A stretch of 64,000 nucleotides of DNA from an uncultured Ferrovum sp. (GTDB lineage Bacteria > Pseudomonadota > Gammaproteobacteria > Burkholderiales > Ferrovaceae). This document shows, piece after piece, positions 35,096-43,724 of the stretch (positions are counted from its first letter, which is position 1; each line of letters opens with the position of its first letter). The stretch covers positions 1 to 64,000 of the forward strand of contig CAIPTD010000058.1 of NCBI GenBank assembly GCA_903867885.1, written 5' to 3'. A model generated the notes under the pieces. That model was not told where the DNA came from and made no database searches. It saw only the letters and a program-made list of their open reading frames with translations. A program made the translations under genes and the position numbers.

Positions 35096-36916
35096 TTAAT
35101 GTTTATGATGATGTTTCTTGTGTGGATGTTCTTTCAAAGAGGACTCCGGCAATGCAAAGGCTGCAACAGCATCACCCGTCTTGAAACCAAATAAAGAATT
35201 TCCACCCACCGCCACTGCCACCATTTGTTGATGACCTTGCTTCCAACTCACAGGGGGGGCATTGACACCCGCATCTAATTCCACATCCCAAAGTTTGACC
35301 CCATTCAAAGAATCATAAGCTGAAAAATGATGTTTTCCGCTGCCAGTAAAGATCACGCCACCTGCTGTCGCCAATACTCCGCCAATCATGGGTTCAACCG
35401 TTTTCTCCTGCCAGCGAATGGTGCCACCATGGCGCATATCCAGTGCTGTTAAGGTCCCCCCTTTCTCATCGCCATCTTGCGTGGAAACATAATTCAAAAC
35501 CTTGCCGTCTTTGGTTTCTTTATGCAGAACATAGCGAGTAGGAAGATGAAGAGCGGGTACAAATAGCAGGCCATTTTTGCTGTCATAAGCGGCAGGTGAC
35601 CAATTGGAACCACCAGCAATTCCGGGAGCAATCACTACACCTTCTCCACTGATGGGTTCCGCTAGAAGATTACTTTGCGGTACAAAAGCATCCGATTTAA
35701 ACAAGAGCTTTCCAGTTCTACGATCATGCACATATACCCAACCTAATTTGCTGGGGGACGCCACGGCCGGCACTTTTTTCCCTTTGATTTTGAGTGTCAT
35801 CAGTACCGGAGGCGTCGCCACATCGTAACCCCAGCGGTCATGGGGGATCTGTTGATAGGCCCACACCAACTTTCCGGTTTTGATGTTCAGAGCCACCAAA
35901 GAAGAGGTATGCAAATTGTCTCCGGGGCGGCTGTCATCCGCCATTTGTGGCGAAGGATTGCCGGTTCCAAATATCAGCAATCCTCGTTCACGATCTATGG
36001 CTGGACTGGCATAGATAGATCCGCCTCCATAGCGCCAGGCATCATTAAAATCGGGTAGGGCGTTTTTCTCACCTTCAATGTCTCGGTGCATGGGCACGCC
36101 ATCGCCCGTACTGTTTTTAAAGTCACCCTCCCAGCCCGGTCCAGTCACATCCCATTTCCATACTAACTTGCCCGTTTTTTCATCGTAGGCAGCCATAAAA
36201 CCAGACTGGCTTTGAGTTCCATTCATGCCAACCACTGCCAAACCTTGATCTGGATGAAGGCCGTAGCCCACACCATTCACAGCCACAAAAACCATGCCAT
36301 GAAACACAATGGGTGCCATCCCGATACCAATCCCCGTTGATCCGGTTGCTTCTACTTTTTTAAGAGGATCATCCCCGCTCAGGTTACTTGAACTCTCAGT
36401 TGACCCGGTTTGTTCCGCTACGGCCACATCCCAGACTGGGCCTCCCGTTTTTGCATTCAATGCAACCAGACGCCCGTCTACAGTGCCAATAAACACTTTG
36501 TCATGATCCACGGCAACCCCGCGGTTAGCCGGCCCACAACAAATCGCTTTCCAACGTGATACATGTTTGTATTTCCATATTTCTTCGCCGGTTTTTGCAT
36601 CGACCGCAGCAACACCGCTAAAGGGAAGCGATACGTACATCACTCCTTTAGTCACTATCGGTGTGGTTTGGAATGTGGCATTGATCCCGCTGTGGTAAGT
36701 CCAGGCGGGGATCAATTGCTCCACATTATGCGTATTGATATCTTTTAGTGGCGAAAAGCGTTGATTCCCGTTTCGATGTCCGTGAATGGCCCATTCATTT
36801 CCTTGATCTTGGGCATCTGCAATGCAAGTAAATATCAGGCTAGCCAGAAGGATTCCCGACAGAGACAAAGGGCGCAAAGCTGAGATCGAACGAGATGGCA
36901 TGGTGTTATTCCTCAA
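35096..36916 (-). CDS. divergent PQQ-dependent alcohol dehydrogenase-like protein
   Basis: 606-residue exported eight-bladed propeller of the methanol/ethanol dehydrogenase family, with signal peptide (residues about 15-35) and repeated W-docking motifs (KTGEEIWKYKH, KTGGPVWDV, KTGKLVWKWD). The vicinal disulfide CC (126-127) and the metal ligand in GTGN (Asn320) are present. However the catalytic Asp of MxaF-type enzymes (WD in HDEWDYAG) is Gly363 (HDRWGYD), the metal-ligand Glu position reads Thr, and the stacking Trp after GGG is Tyr302. The last ten residues are HPHKKHHHKH. It may be a dehydrogenase with another active site or a non-catalytic relative. No PQQ synthesis genes lie in the window. 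Confidence 0.75.
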   Translation of the reverse strand: MRNNTMPSRSISALRPLSLSGILLASLIFTCIADAQDQGNEWAIHGHRNGNQRFSPLKDINTHNVEQLIPAWTYHSGINATFQTTPIVTKGVMYVSLPFSGVAAVDAKTGEEIWKYKHVSRWKAICCGPANRGVAVDHDKVFIGTVDGRLVALNAKTGGPVWDVAVAEQTGSTESSSNLSGDDPLKKVEATGSTGIGIGMAPIVFHGMVFVAVNGVGYGLHPDQGLAVVGMNGTQSQSGFMAAYDEKTGKLVWKWDVTGPGWEGDFKNSTGDGVPMHRDIEGEKNALPDFNDAWRYGGGSIYASPAIDRERGLLIFGTGNPSPQMADDSRPGDNLHTSSLVALNIKTGKLVWAYQQIPHDRWGYDVATPPVLMTLKIKGKKVPAVASPSKLGWVYVHDRRTGKLLFKSDAFVPQSNLLAEPISGEGVVIAPGIAGGSNWSPAAYDSKNGLLFVPALHLPTRYVLHKETKDGKVLNYVSTQDGDEKGGTLTALDMRHGGTIRWQEKTVEPMIGGVLATAGGVIFTGSGKHHFSAYDSLNGVKLWDVELDAGVNAPPVSWKQGHQQMVAVAVGGNSLFGFKTGDAVAAFALPESSLKEHPHKKHHHKH

Positions 36917-36959
36917 GGTACCGCAACAATAATCCTACTAGGATATCAAATTCAAGCAA

Positions 36960-38270
36960 TTAGAATGACGTGTCCTCTAGATCATTGCCTAGGCGGGCTA
37001 ATTCGGGATCTAAGGATTCCCATGTAACTTGTCTGCCTACCAGCGCATAAACCCAGCGCAATACCGGGTTGGCATGGTGGCAATAATTGGTCAAAGGAAT
37101 CATTTGATGCCCCACTGAAATCTTCGCGTCATAGCCTGTTTGTCCGCTTTCTATGGCGTGATAACCTCCTTCAATGGCGAGATCTACACATGCATCCCAT
37201 AGTCGGAAATACAGAAACCACTCTTTAGGAGCCGAGTAATTGATCCCGATGAATTTGTTGACCAGCTTTGCGCCATTTACATATACCAGCATGAAGGCAA
37301 CAGGTTCGGTACTTGGAAAACTAGAGTGGGGTGTGTTACCCGAAGGGTCGTTAAGGCGGTGCCTCAGCGCTGATTCTCCTGCAGGGTAGATAACAATAAA
37401 TCGGCAACAGTCCACCTTTGCCATTGCCTCAAAAAAGGTTTGGTTCAGTTTTTCAAATCGGGTGGTGGCATGTTCATACGTTTGCCAAAATAAATTAAAA
37501 AGCGAATCGAGGAGTGCTGAAGAGGGGTGTTGAATAAGCTCAATTCTCAAATCGATTGCAGCTTCTGCTCGTCGCAGAGTGCGTCGTAATTTTTGCCGAC
37601 GACTGGGTTTGATCGATGTGAAATACGCTTCTTTACGAAGTGTTAAATAACGTTCTCTGATTTGATCTTCCACATTTTTGGGTTTGGCTTGATTGCTATT
37701 AGTTTTGGATGGCACCATTACATCAGGCAATATGACTTCGGTTCCTGGAAAACTGACTACGCGGAATAAATTAAAGTCAGGGCTGATTGCATTGAATATC
37801 ACCCCAAACTGCTCTGGCATGTCTTTCCATACGCGCATGGGTGCCCCAAGTTCGTTGGCTTTTTGCAGAACAGCTTGATGGAGTGTGCGAAAAACACGTT
37901 CAATTTCTGAAGGGTTCATTCCGGGCTTCAGTCCAATCCATCCTTGATCACTGCAAGGTGATCCTACAAAAAAAGTTCTTTGATGCAACAAGGGCGGATA
38001 ATATTTAGCAAGAAAACGTAGCGCCGGAATCATAGTGTCAGGTGCTACCATTTCAAGCGGCATATCCATCACAAAGCAGGGAGCAAGGGCGATAGCTATG
38101 TTCTCGTGATTACGAAGTTCCAAATATAAAAAAGAAAACTGATCTTCGAGTTGTGCCTGTTCTAAAGACTCATACCACCACTTACCTTCAATCAAAGGGG
38201 GAAACCCTTCCTTCCAAAGCGCAGGGTCGCAATCGGATGCTCGGATAAACCAGTTCGCGTTGAGGATCAT
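36960..38270 (-). CDS. GNAT/FemAB-like acyltransferase domain protein (DUF482-like)
   Basis: 436-residue protein (start at 38270, an ATGA overlap with the upstream SMR gene) resembling the peptidogalycan-biosynthesis/FemAB-like group of GNAT-fold transferases. It shows two halves, with a basic segment KPSRRQKLRRTLRRAEAAIDLRIE in the middle and the conserved ending block IESGQTGYDAKISVGHQMIPLTNYCHHAN. It lacks a signal peptide or clear membrane segment. The substrate is unknown. Operon partners are two small multidrug-type transporters, suggesting it modifies something that they then move across the membrane. Confidence 0.62.
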   Translation of the reverse strand: MILNANWFIRASDCDPALWKEGFPPLIEGKWWYESLEQAQLEDQFSFLYLELRNHENIAIALAPCFVMDMPLEMVAPDTMIPALRFLAKYYPPLLHQRTFFVGSPCSDQGWIGLKPGMNPSEIERVFRTLHQAVLQKANELGAPMRVWKDMPEQFGVIFNAISPDFNLFRVVSFPGTEVILPDVMVPSKTNSNQAKPKNVEDQIRERYLTLRKEAYFTSIKPSRRQKLRRTLRRAEAAIDLRIELIQHPSSALLDSLFNLFWQTYEHATTRFEKLNQTFFEAMAKVDCCRFIVIYPAGESALRHRLNDPSGNTPHSSFPSTEPVAFMLVYVNGAKLVNKFIGINYSAPKEWFLYFRLWDACVDLAIEGGYHAIESGQTGYDAKISVGHQMIPLTNYCHHANPVLRWVYALVGRQVTWESLDPELARLGNDLEDTSF

Positions 38271-38596
38271 TCTGGGATTGCAAGGGCAGCCCCTGCAACG
38301 ATAAAGGCCACACCCAGCCAACGACGAAAATTTGGTTTTTCACCCAATAACACCCGGGCGGCAATCACAACAGCGGCGTAACTCAGCGCACTAAGGGGAT
38401 AGGCCACAGCGATATCTAAGGTTTTAAGTGCGCGGGTATAGAATGAAATCTCGATCAAAAATAAGCTCGCTCCCAAGCTGACCCATAGCACATACGCTCG
38501 TGCTGTGTGTGCAGAGGCGACTTTTAAACATACTTGTGCCAAACCCTCCAGCACAGATCCTGCAAGAATAAGAATAATACCTGGCATGAGATTCAT
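38267..38596 (-). CDS. small SMR/EamA-type transporter, second of pair
   Basis: 109-residue four-helix membrane protein. The Glu in TM1 (GSVLEGLAQVCLK) is the SMR proton/substrate residue. A pair of 109 and 130 residues matches the sizes of ArnE and ArnF, the heterodimeric flippase of aminoarabinose lipid, but sequence alone does not settle this. It overlaps the GNAT gene by 4 bases downstream and the other SMR gene by 4 upstream. Confidence 0.75.
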   Translation of the reverse strand: MNLMPGIILILAGSVLEGLAQVCLKVASAHTARAYVLWVSLGASLFLIEISFYTRALKTLDIAVAYPLSALSYAAVVIAARVLLGEKPNFRRWLGVAFIVAGAALAIPE

Positions 38597-38985
38597 GAAT
38601 CGGCAACCTTTTGACTAGATACCAAAGCAACGCCAATCAGTATCAAAATCACACTCATCACGCTACGCCCATTCCATTGCTCGCCTAAGCATAGCCACGA
38701 AAGCAGACCCACTCCAATGTAACTCAGCGAAGTAATAGGTTGCGCAAAGCTAAGATCAGCCCGTTTAAGCACGGTCATCCATAAGAATAACTGGGCCAAC
38801 AGTATCCCCATTAATATCCAAAAAACAGGCATATCAGCTGCAGCCAACACCAGTGTCGGGATATGATCTGTATCCGGAAGTCGACTAGCAAGTGACTTCC
38901 AAATGATCTGACCAAAAGAATCGGCCACAACGGTAATTGCTAATCCAAGCCATACTTGCTTAGAACTATTTTTCACATCTATCAA
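38593..38985 (-). CDS. small SMR/EamA-type transporter, first of pair
   Basis: 130-residue four-helix membrane protein (segments about 13-30, 50-70, 80-100, 105-125) of the SMR/EamA superfamily. TM1 carries DSFGQIIWK with an acidic Asp in place of the usual Glu. Head of a three-gene minus-strand operon with the second SMR gene and the GNAT-like protein. Confidence 0.75.
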   Translation of the reverse strand: MIDVKNSSKQVWLGLAITVVADSFGQIIWKSLASRLPDTDHIPTLVLAAADMPVFWILMGILLAQLFLWMTVLKRADLSFAQPITSLSYIGVGLLSWLCLGEQWNGRSVMSVILILIGVALVSSQKVADS

Positions 38986-39027
38986 TCCTTCATCGCACCA
39001 ACTTAGATTGTACGACTTTCCTTCCTG

Positions 39028-40098
39028 ATGACCTTTTCCTTAATTCAATCCTTGCCCTCAGAGGGTGTCGATATCGTGGGTGATGTGCATGGCGAAATTG
39101 ATGCACTGCATGATTTAGTTCGTGTCTTGGGCTATGACCATCAAGCACGTCACCCAGAAGGTAGAAGCTTGGTTTTTGTGGGTGATTTATGTGATCGTGG
39201 TCCGGATAGCCCTGCCGTAGTTGATTGGGTTCGGCGGCGTCGTGATGATGGGCGGGTGCAATGTGTTTTGGGTAATCATGAATTGAATTTGATGCGCGGA
39301 CAGCGCAAAGATGGCAACGATTGGTTCTATGGCGATGTATCAGAAGAAGGTGAACGCTATCTTCCTTTCGCTATGCTATCCAAAGGTGAGCAACACTCTG
39401 TTAAAGCTTTTTTCAATAATTTGCCTGTGGCTTTAGAAGGAAAGGGTCTCAGAGTGGTACATGCAGCATGGCATTCCGCTTCTGTGACGCATTTGAAAAC
39501 CTGTGTAGCCCGTTCTATGGAGGTCTTTGATCAGATCGATCACGCATTTAAACTTGACATTGAAAACAGAACCTTAGCTAGCATGGCTTTAGAAGAAAAA
39601 CAACCTTGGTTAGATCATCTTCATCATCAGCATACTCCGCCCCCATTACTTCATATGACCGGGAAATGGAATGCCAAACTGCAAATGGGTAACCCCATTC
39701 GTGTCATGACTTCAGGGATTGAAAAAGAAACGAATACCCCGTTTTTTGCAGGAGGGGCATGGCGTTTCGTTGAACGTGCTGCTTGGTGGAACGACTATCA
39801 AGACACTACCCCTGTGGTTTTTGGCCATTATTGGAGACGCTGGAATAGGCAAACCGCTCAACCCCGAACAGCATTTGGTCCAAACTTGTTTTATGGGGTA
39901 GAGCCGGATGCTTGGTTTGGCTCAGCAGGCCAAGTGTTTTGCACTGATTTTTCTGTGGGTGGGCGCTTTATGGAGCGTAAGAATAAAGTCAATGCAGGAT
40001 TCATTGGGCGTCTTGGAGCATTACGTTGGCCCGAGCGCGATCTGTATTTTGATGATGGAACCTGTGTTCCTACTCACCATTTTCTGGGTACAAAATAA
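39028..40098 (+). CDS. PPP-type metallophosphoesterase
   Basis: 356-residue cytoplasmic phosphoesterase of the PPP/ApaH-like group. Metal motifs GDVHG, GDLCDRGPDS and GNHELNLM are intact, with a later GHYWRR in the position of the GH motif. Substrates of relatives are phosphoproteins or diadenosine tetraphosphate; no signal decides between them. yaeQ starts immediately after the stop. Confidence 0.85.
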   Translation: MTFSLIQSLPSEGVDIVGDVHGEIDALHDLVRVLGYDHQARHPEGRSLVFVGDLCDRGPDSPAVVDWVRRRRDDGRVQCVLGNHELNLMRGQRKDGNDWFYGDVSEEGERYLPFAMLSKGEQHSVKAFFNNLPVALEGKGLRVVHAAWHSASVTHLKTCVARSMEVFDQIDHAFKLDIENRTLASMALEEKQPWLDHLHHQHTPPPLLHMTGKWNAKLQMGNPIRVMTSGIEKETNTPFFAGGAWRFVERAAWWNDYQDTTPVVFGHYWRRWNRQTAQPRTAFGPNLFYGVEPDAWFGSAGQVFCTDFSVGGRFMERKNKVNAGFIGRLGALRWPERDLYFDDGTCVPTHHFLGTK

Positions 40099-40641
40099 AT
40101 GGCCTTACGCGCAACCATCTATAAAGTTGAACTGCAAATCAATGACCTTGATCGGCAAGTATTTGAACAACATTCGCTGGCATTAGCTTGCCATCCCTCT
40201 GAAACCACTGAGCGTATGATGGTGCGCTTGTTAGCCTTCGTTTTGAATTCAGGTGAGGGCTTGAGTTTTGGTCGTGGATTATCGAGTGAAGATGAGGCCA
40301 CACTCTGGCAGCATGACCTCAGTAGGGCCCTGCGGCTTTGGATTGAGGTTGGTTTACCTGATGAGCGTTTGCTTCGAAAGGCCTCTGGTCGGGCAGATCG
40401 TGTGATTCTTTATACCTACGGTGGGCGTTCTGCAGGGGTATGGTGGCAACAAAATCAGGCTGTACTTGAACGCATTAAAAACTTAAAAGTGATTGATCTT
40501 GTTGAGGAATCAACTAAGGCACTCGCGAAGTTGGCGCAACGATCGATGGATGTTCAGGTTACGATTCAAGATGGTGAGATTTGGTTTAGCGAAGGTGAGC
40601 GAACGGTTCAACTTCATCCAATTAATTTATTTATGTCGTAA
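40099..40641 (+). CDS. yaeQ: YaeQ family protein
   Basis: 180-residue protein with the YaeQ layout: MALRATIYKVELQINDLDRQVFE at the N-terminus, ETTERMMVRLLAFVLN, and WIEVGLPDERLLRKASGRADRVILYTYGG in the middle. The fold is related to PD-(D/E)xK nucleases, but a nuclease activity is not established. Adjacent to the phosphoesterase with no intergenic bases. Confidence 0.9.
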   Translation: MALRATIYKVELQINDLDRQVFEQHSLALACHPSETTERMMVRLLAFVLNSGEGLSFGRGLSSEDEATLWQHDLSRALRLWIEVGLPDERLLRKASGRADRVILYTYGGRSAGVWWQQNQAVLERIKNLKVIDLVEESTKALAKLAQRSMDVQVTIQDGEIWFSEGERTVQLHPINLFMS

Positions 40642-40763
40642 TAAAAGGCTTAAATAACAGCGACTGCAGATTTGTACTATTCAAAAAACTTTTATAAAAG
40701 CTTCATTTTGCATTCAATATAGGGTTCTAAAGTAGCGGCTTTTAATTAAATAGGACCGCCGCC

Positions 40764-41510
40764 GTGAACCCCGCATCATCTCCTCTGATTGGCACCCCCG
40801 TTTTAGTGCCCAACCAACACGAACTCCAACGCGGTGAGGTGTGCCGCTATCCCATTCGATTAATTTTAGCCAATCCTCAACCCATGGTGATGTGGAGTCA
40901 GCGGGTTCTGATAGAGCAATTCGCTCGGCACATTGAAGTCGTGGGAGAAGTATTGAACATAGCGTCTCTTGAAGAACTGCTTTCTGTATCTATTACGACT
41001 GTCGTCTTACTCGATATTTCGTTGATGACCATAGAGACCCTGCCCCAGATTCAAGAGTTAATCCAACACCATTCCACGCAAGTGCTTGTGATTGGAAACA
41101 GTTCAGAGGAATGGTTGAAGCGAGAAGGTATTGCCCATGGTATTCGCGGTTTTATAGACAGAGATGACCCGCCACCTAAGTTATTTCGAGGCATTGAAGC
41201 CCTTCACAATGGAGATACCTGGTTAAACCCAATTTGGTTATCTGGCTCCACCCAGCAATTTTCACACAGGCCAACATCACGAAGAGATACGACTGCAAAA
41301 GGGAGGATTGCCTCGCTCACTAAATGTGAATATCAAACGATGATTTTCATGCATAAGTTGGGTGGAGAAAAAAATGATGTAGTGGCAGATGCATTGAATA
41401 TTAGTCCTTCCACCCTGCGAAATCGTCTTTCCATTATCTATGAAAAATTGGATGTACCTGGTAAGGCAGGGTTAATTTTATTTGTCGCTGAAAACGGGCT
41501 AGAGCATTGA
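40764..41510 (+). CDS. degenerate LuxR/NarL-type response regulator
   Basis: 248-residue two-domain transcription factor: receiver-like domain at 30-150 and LuxR-type helix-turn-helix at 185-245 (LTKCEYQTMIFMH, VADALNISPSTLRNRLSIIYEKLDV). Asp84 occupies the phosphoacceptor position, but the two N-terminal acidic residues read Ala36-Asn37 and the conserved Lys region reads FIDRD, so metal binding and phosphorylation are doubtful. GTG start 8 bases after GGA. The stop overlaps the start of the desaturase-creatininase fusion (TTGA), so the two are translationally coupled; the tad locus follows 2 kb on. It may regulate either. No kinase gene is nearby. Confidence 0.78.
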   Translation: MNPASSPLIGTPVLVPNQHELQRGEVCRYPIRLILANPQPMVMWSQRVLIEQFARHIEVVGEVLNIASLEELLSVSITTVVLLDISLMTIETLPQIQELIQHHSTQVLVIGNSSEEWLKREGIAHGIRGFIDRDDPPPKLFRGIEALHNGDTWLNPIWLSGSTQQFSHRPTSRRDTTAKGRIASLTKCEYQTMIFMHKLGGEKNDVVADALNISPSTLRNRLSIIYEKLDVPGKAGLILFVAENGLEH

Positions 41511-43363
41511 TTTACCCCTATCTGTTTGGGCGCCTGATGGCGCCCTTTCAAGCTGTATTCCTGCCTGAAGAACGGTTATGTTGGGTTTATCTCTTATCTG
41601 CAGTACTCATTGCAGGATGGGCGCGCGGTAAATTGAAACGGTTTCGTTGGTCCAAAATTAAATTGTATTTTTTCTCTTGGAAAACTTCAGCTTTGCTGGA
41701 CTATCGTTTTTTTATCGTCAATCGCGTGCTGTTTGGATTGTGCTTCAGCCCACTTTTTTTGGCATTGAATGTTTGGGTGTCGAGTGCGTGTGAAATTTAT
41801 TTGCATCAGTATCTTCCCTTATTGCAAGGAATCGCCGCAGTCCATTTTGGAATAAGAAATGGATGGAACGATCTTGCTCTGACCCTTTTTTCATTGATTG
41901 CAATGGATGTGGCTTTTTTTTTAAGTCATCGCTTACAACACCGTGTGCCGGCTCTTTGGGCATTTCACAAAGTACATCATTCAGCGCAGGTGTTAACACC
42001 GCTGACAGCCTACCGGGTACATCCTGTAGATGACATTCTTTCTTTAACATTGTCCGCTTTGTTGGTGGGCGGTGTGGAAGGCATTTTTGCTTTTATCACA
42101 TCACATTCCAGTCATGTTTTAACTTTGGCTGGGGTACAAATTGGTCTAGTCATTTTCTACATGGCAGGTTTCAATCTTCGTCACTCTAGAGCTTGGATGA
42201 GTTATGGAACGTTTTGGAGCCATTGGTTTATTAGCCCTGCTCAACATCATATTCATCACAGTGTGAAACCGGAGCATTTTGATAAAAACTTTGGATTTAT
42301 TTTTGCGTGTTGGGATCGATGTTGTGGATCACTACTGATTCCATCTAAAGCACAACACCTTCGGGTTGGCCTTACTACAACCACAGATGATGTGAACTTT
42401 GATTCAGTTTGGGGATTGTACTGTCATCCCTTTATCGCCTTATGGCATGGATCAAGATCAAGATTTGTTGGCCTGCTGATTGCGGTTTTGATGGCCGAAA
42501 TCATATGGATTAATGCCTCAGCTGCTTACCAAGCCCTTTCAGCTCGAAGTGTGTTCTTGGAAGACCTCAGTAGTCCAGAGGTCAAGACTTTGATTTCTGC
42601 GGGCTATGATACTTTGCTCATACCCACTGGAGGATTAGAACAAAACGGTAACCATATGGCGCTTGGTAAGCACAATAGTGTGTTGCGCTACACCAGTCAG
42701 CATATCGCTCTTCAGTTGGGTCACACCCTTGTTGCCCCATTGATTCCCATTGTTCCAGAGGGTCAATTTCATCCTGCTACTGGGCATTTGCAATGGCCGG
42801 GTACCCTGGGGCTTTCTTCCGGAGTGTTTGAGGGCGTTCTGTTAGATATTGCTCAGAGTGCTGAACTGCATGGTTTTCGCTATGTATGTTTTATTGGCGA
42901 ACACGGTGAAAGCCAAGTCAGCCAAATGCGCGTAGCTCAAAAAATCAATCAGGATCAAACGCGTTTTTCTCATCGTTTCTCTGCGCTAAATGTCGATGCG
43001 TATTACGAGGATGCTGAGCAGCGGTCATGGTTGTTGTCTAGAGGGGAGACAGAACAGACGATTGGGCATCATGGGGGGATCATTGATACTTCGGAGTTGA
43101 TGGCGGTTGAGCCTGGACGAGTGGGGCTGCAAGTCGTATCTAAAATACGTGCGGTGGGTAATTTAGAGGCCATTCCATATCGGGCTCCGGCTGCGCCTGG
43201 CGCACCCGCCCAGAGCCATTTCGATTTATTGGGTGGGGAGCTTAAGGAGGGATCGGATGGCCAGCCGAGCCGAGCATCTGCGTCTTACGGGCAGGTGTTG
43301 ATCAATCTCAAAATCAAGCATGCGGTTACGCAAATTCAAAACTGGAAATCTCATATTTCTTGA
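41507..43363 (+). CDS. sterol desaturase/fatty acid hydroxylase-creatininase fusion
   Basis: 618-residue fusion. Residues about 20-310 are an integral membrane fatty-acid-hydroxylase domain with the di-iron histidine clusters HRLQH (141-145), HKVHH (154-158), NLRHS (223-227) and QHHIHH (246-251). A last membrane-like segment (321-341) leads into a creatininase-family domain (350-600) with LEQNGNH (Glu378, His383), LGKHN and GEHGES (His466, Glu468). The pattern EQNG..LGKHN belongs to a creatininase subgroup usually exported by itself, so the joining helix may be a former signal peptide and the C-terminal domain may face the periplasm (inference). TTG start overlapping the regulator stop; ATG 41537 is an alternative. 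Confidence 0.85.
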   Translation: MIYPYLFGRLMAPFQAVFLPEERLCWVYLLSAVLIAGWARGKLKRFRWSKIKLYFFSWKTSALLDYRFFIVNRVLFGLCFSPLFLALNVWVSSACEIYLHQYLPLLQGIAAVHFGIRNGWNDLALTLFSLIAMDVAFFLSHRLQHRVPALWAFHKVHHSAQVLTPLTAYRVHPVDDILSLTLSALLVGGVEGIFAFITSHSSHVLTLAGVQIGLVIFYMAGFNLRHSRAWMSYGTFWSHWFISPAQHHIHHSVKPEHFDKNFGFIFACWDRCCGSLLIPSKAQHLRVGLTTTTDDVNFDSVWGLYCHPFIALWHGSRSRFVGLLIAVLMAEIIWINASAAYQALSARSVFLEDLSSPEVKTLISAGYDTLLIPTGGLEQNGNHMALGKHNSVLRYTSQHIALQLGHTLVAPLIPIVPEGQFHPATGHLQWPGTLGLSSGVFEGVLLDIAQSAELHGFRYVCFIGEHGESQVSQMRVAQKINQDQTRFSHRFSALNVDAYYEDAEQRSWLLSRGETEQTIGHHGGIIDTSELMAVEPGRVGLQVVSKIRAVGNLEAIPYRAPAAPGAPAQSHFDLLGGELKEGSDGQPSRASASYGQVLINLKIKHAVTQIQNWKSHIS

Positions 43364-43529
43364 GCGTTATCACGTGACACAACTACCGGTAGAAAGCACC
43401 TGATAAACAAGGCTAAGTTTCTTCGTAAAACGGGTGATTTCTCCGTATTTTAGATGCATCACTCTCTTTAAGATGATCTTCAACCGTGCGATTGGCGTGC
43501 GGGTTTTGATTTCTTAAGGAGAAAGACTG
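43364..43529. other. leader of the tad locus
   Basis: 166 bases before the pilin gene hold no ORF. An AAGGAGA ribosome binding site lies just before the flp start. A clear sigma-70 promoter was not identified. Confidence 0.4.
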
Positions 43530-43715
43530 ATGCGAGCTTTAATTCAATCTGCACTACATTTTTTGCGAGATGAAGAAGGCGCGACTGCCGTGGAATATGG
43601 GTTGATCATCGCGCTGGTAGGGGCCGCCATTACGGTTGCGGTAAGTAATTTAGGTAGTGGCCTCACCTTGGTGTTTACCAATATTGCAAACAAAATCACC
43701 CTTGCCGCGGCTTGA
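43530..43715 (+). CDS. flp: Flp/Fap type IVb major pilin
   Basis: 61-residue type IVb pilin. The prepilin site G17/A18 precedes the motif ATAVEYGLI, whose Glu and Tyr are typical, then one hydrophobic helix. It is the subunit of the Tad pilus, assembled by the following ten genes and strongly translated from AAGGAGA. Confidence 0.93.
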   Translation: MRALIQSALHFLRDEEGATAVEYGLIIALVGAAITVAVSNLGSGLTLVFTNIANKITLAAA

Positions 43716-43724
43716 GTAGCAACG

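Noticed and set aside
40642-40763. possible terminator or promoter between yaeQ and the LuxR-type regulator
   Set aside because: There are AT-rich palindromes but no convincing stem with T-run or well-spaced -35/-10 pair.
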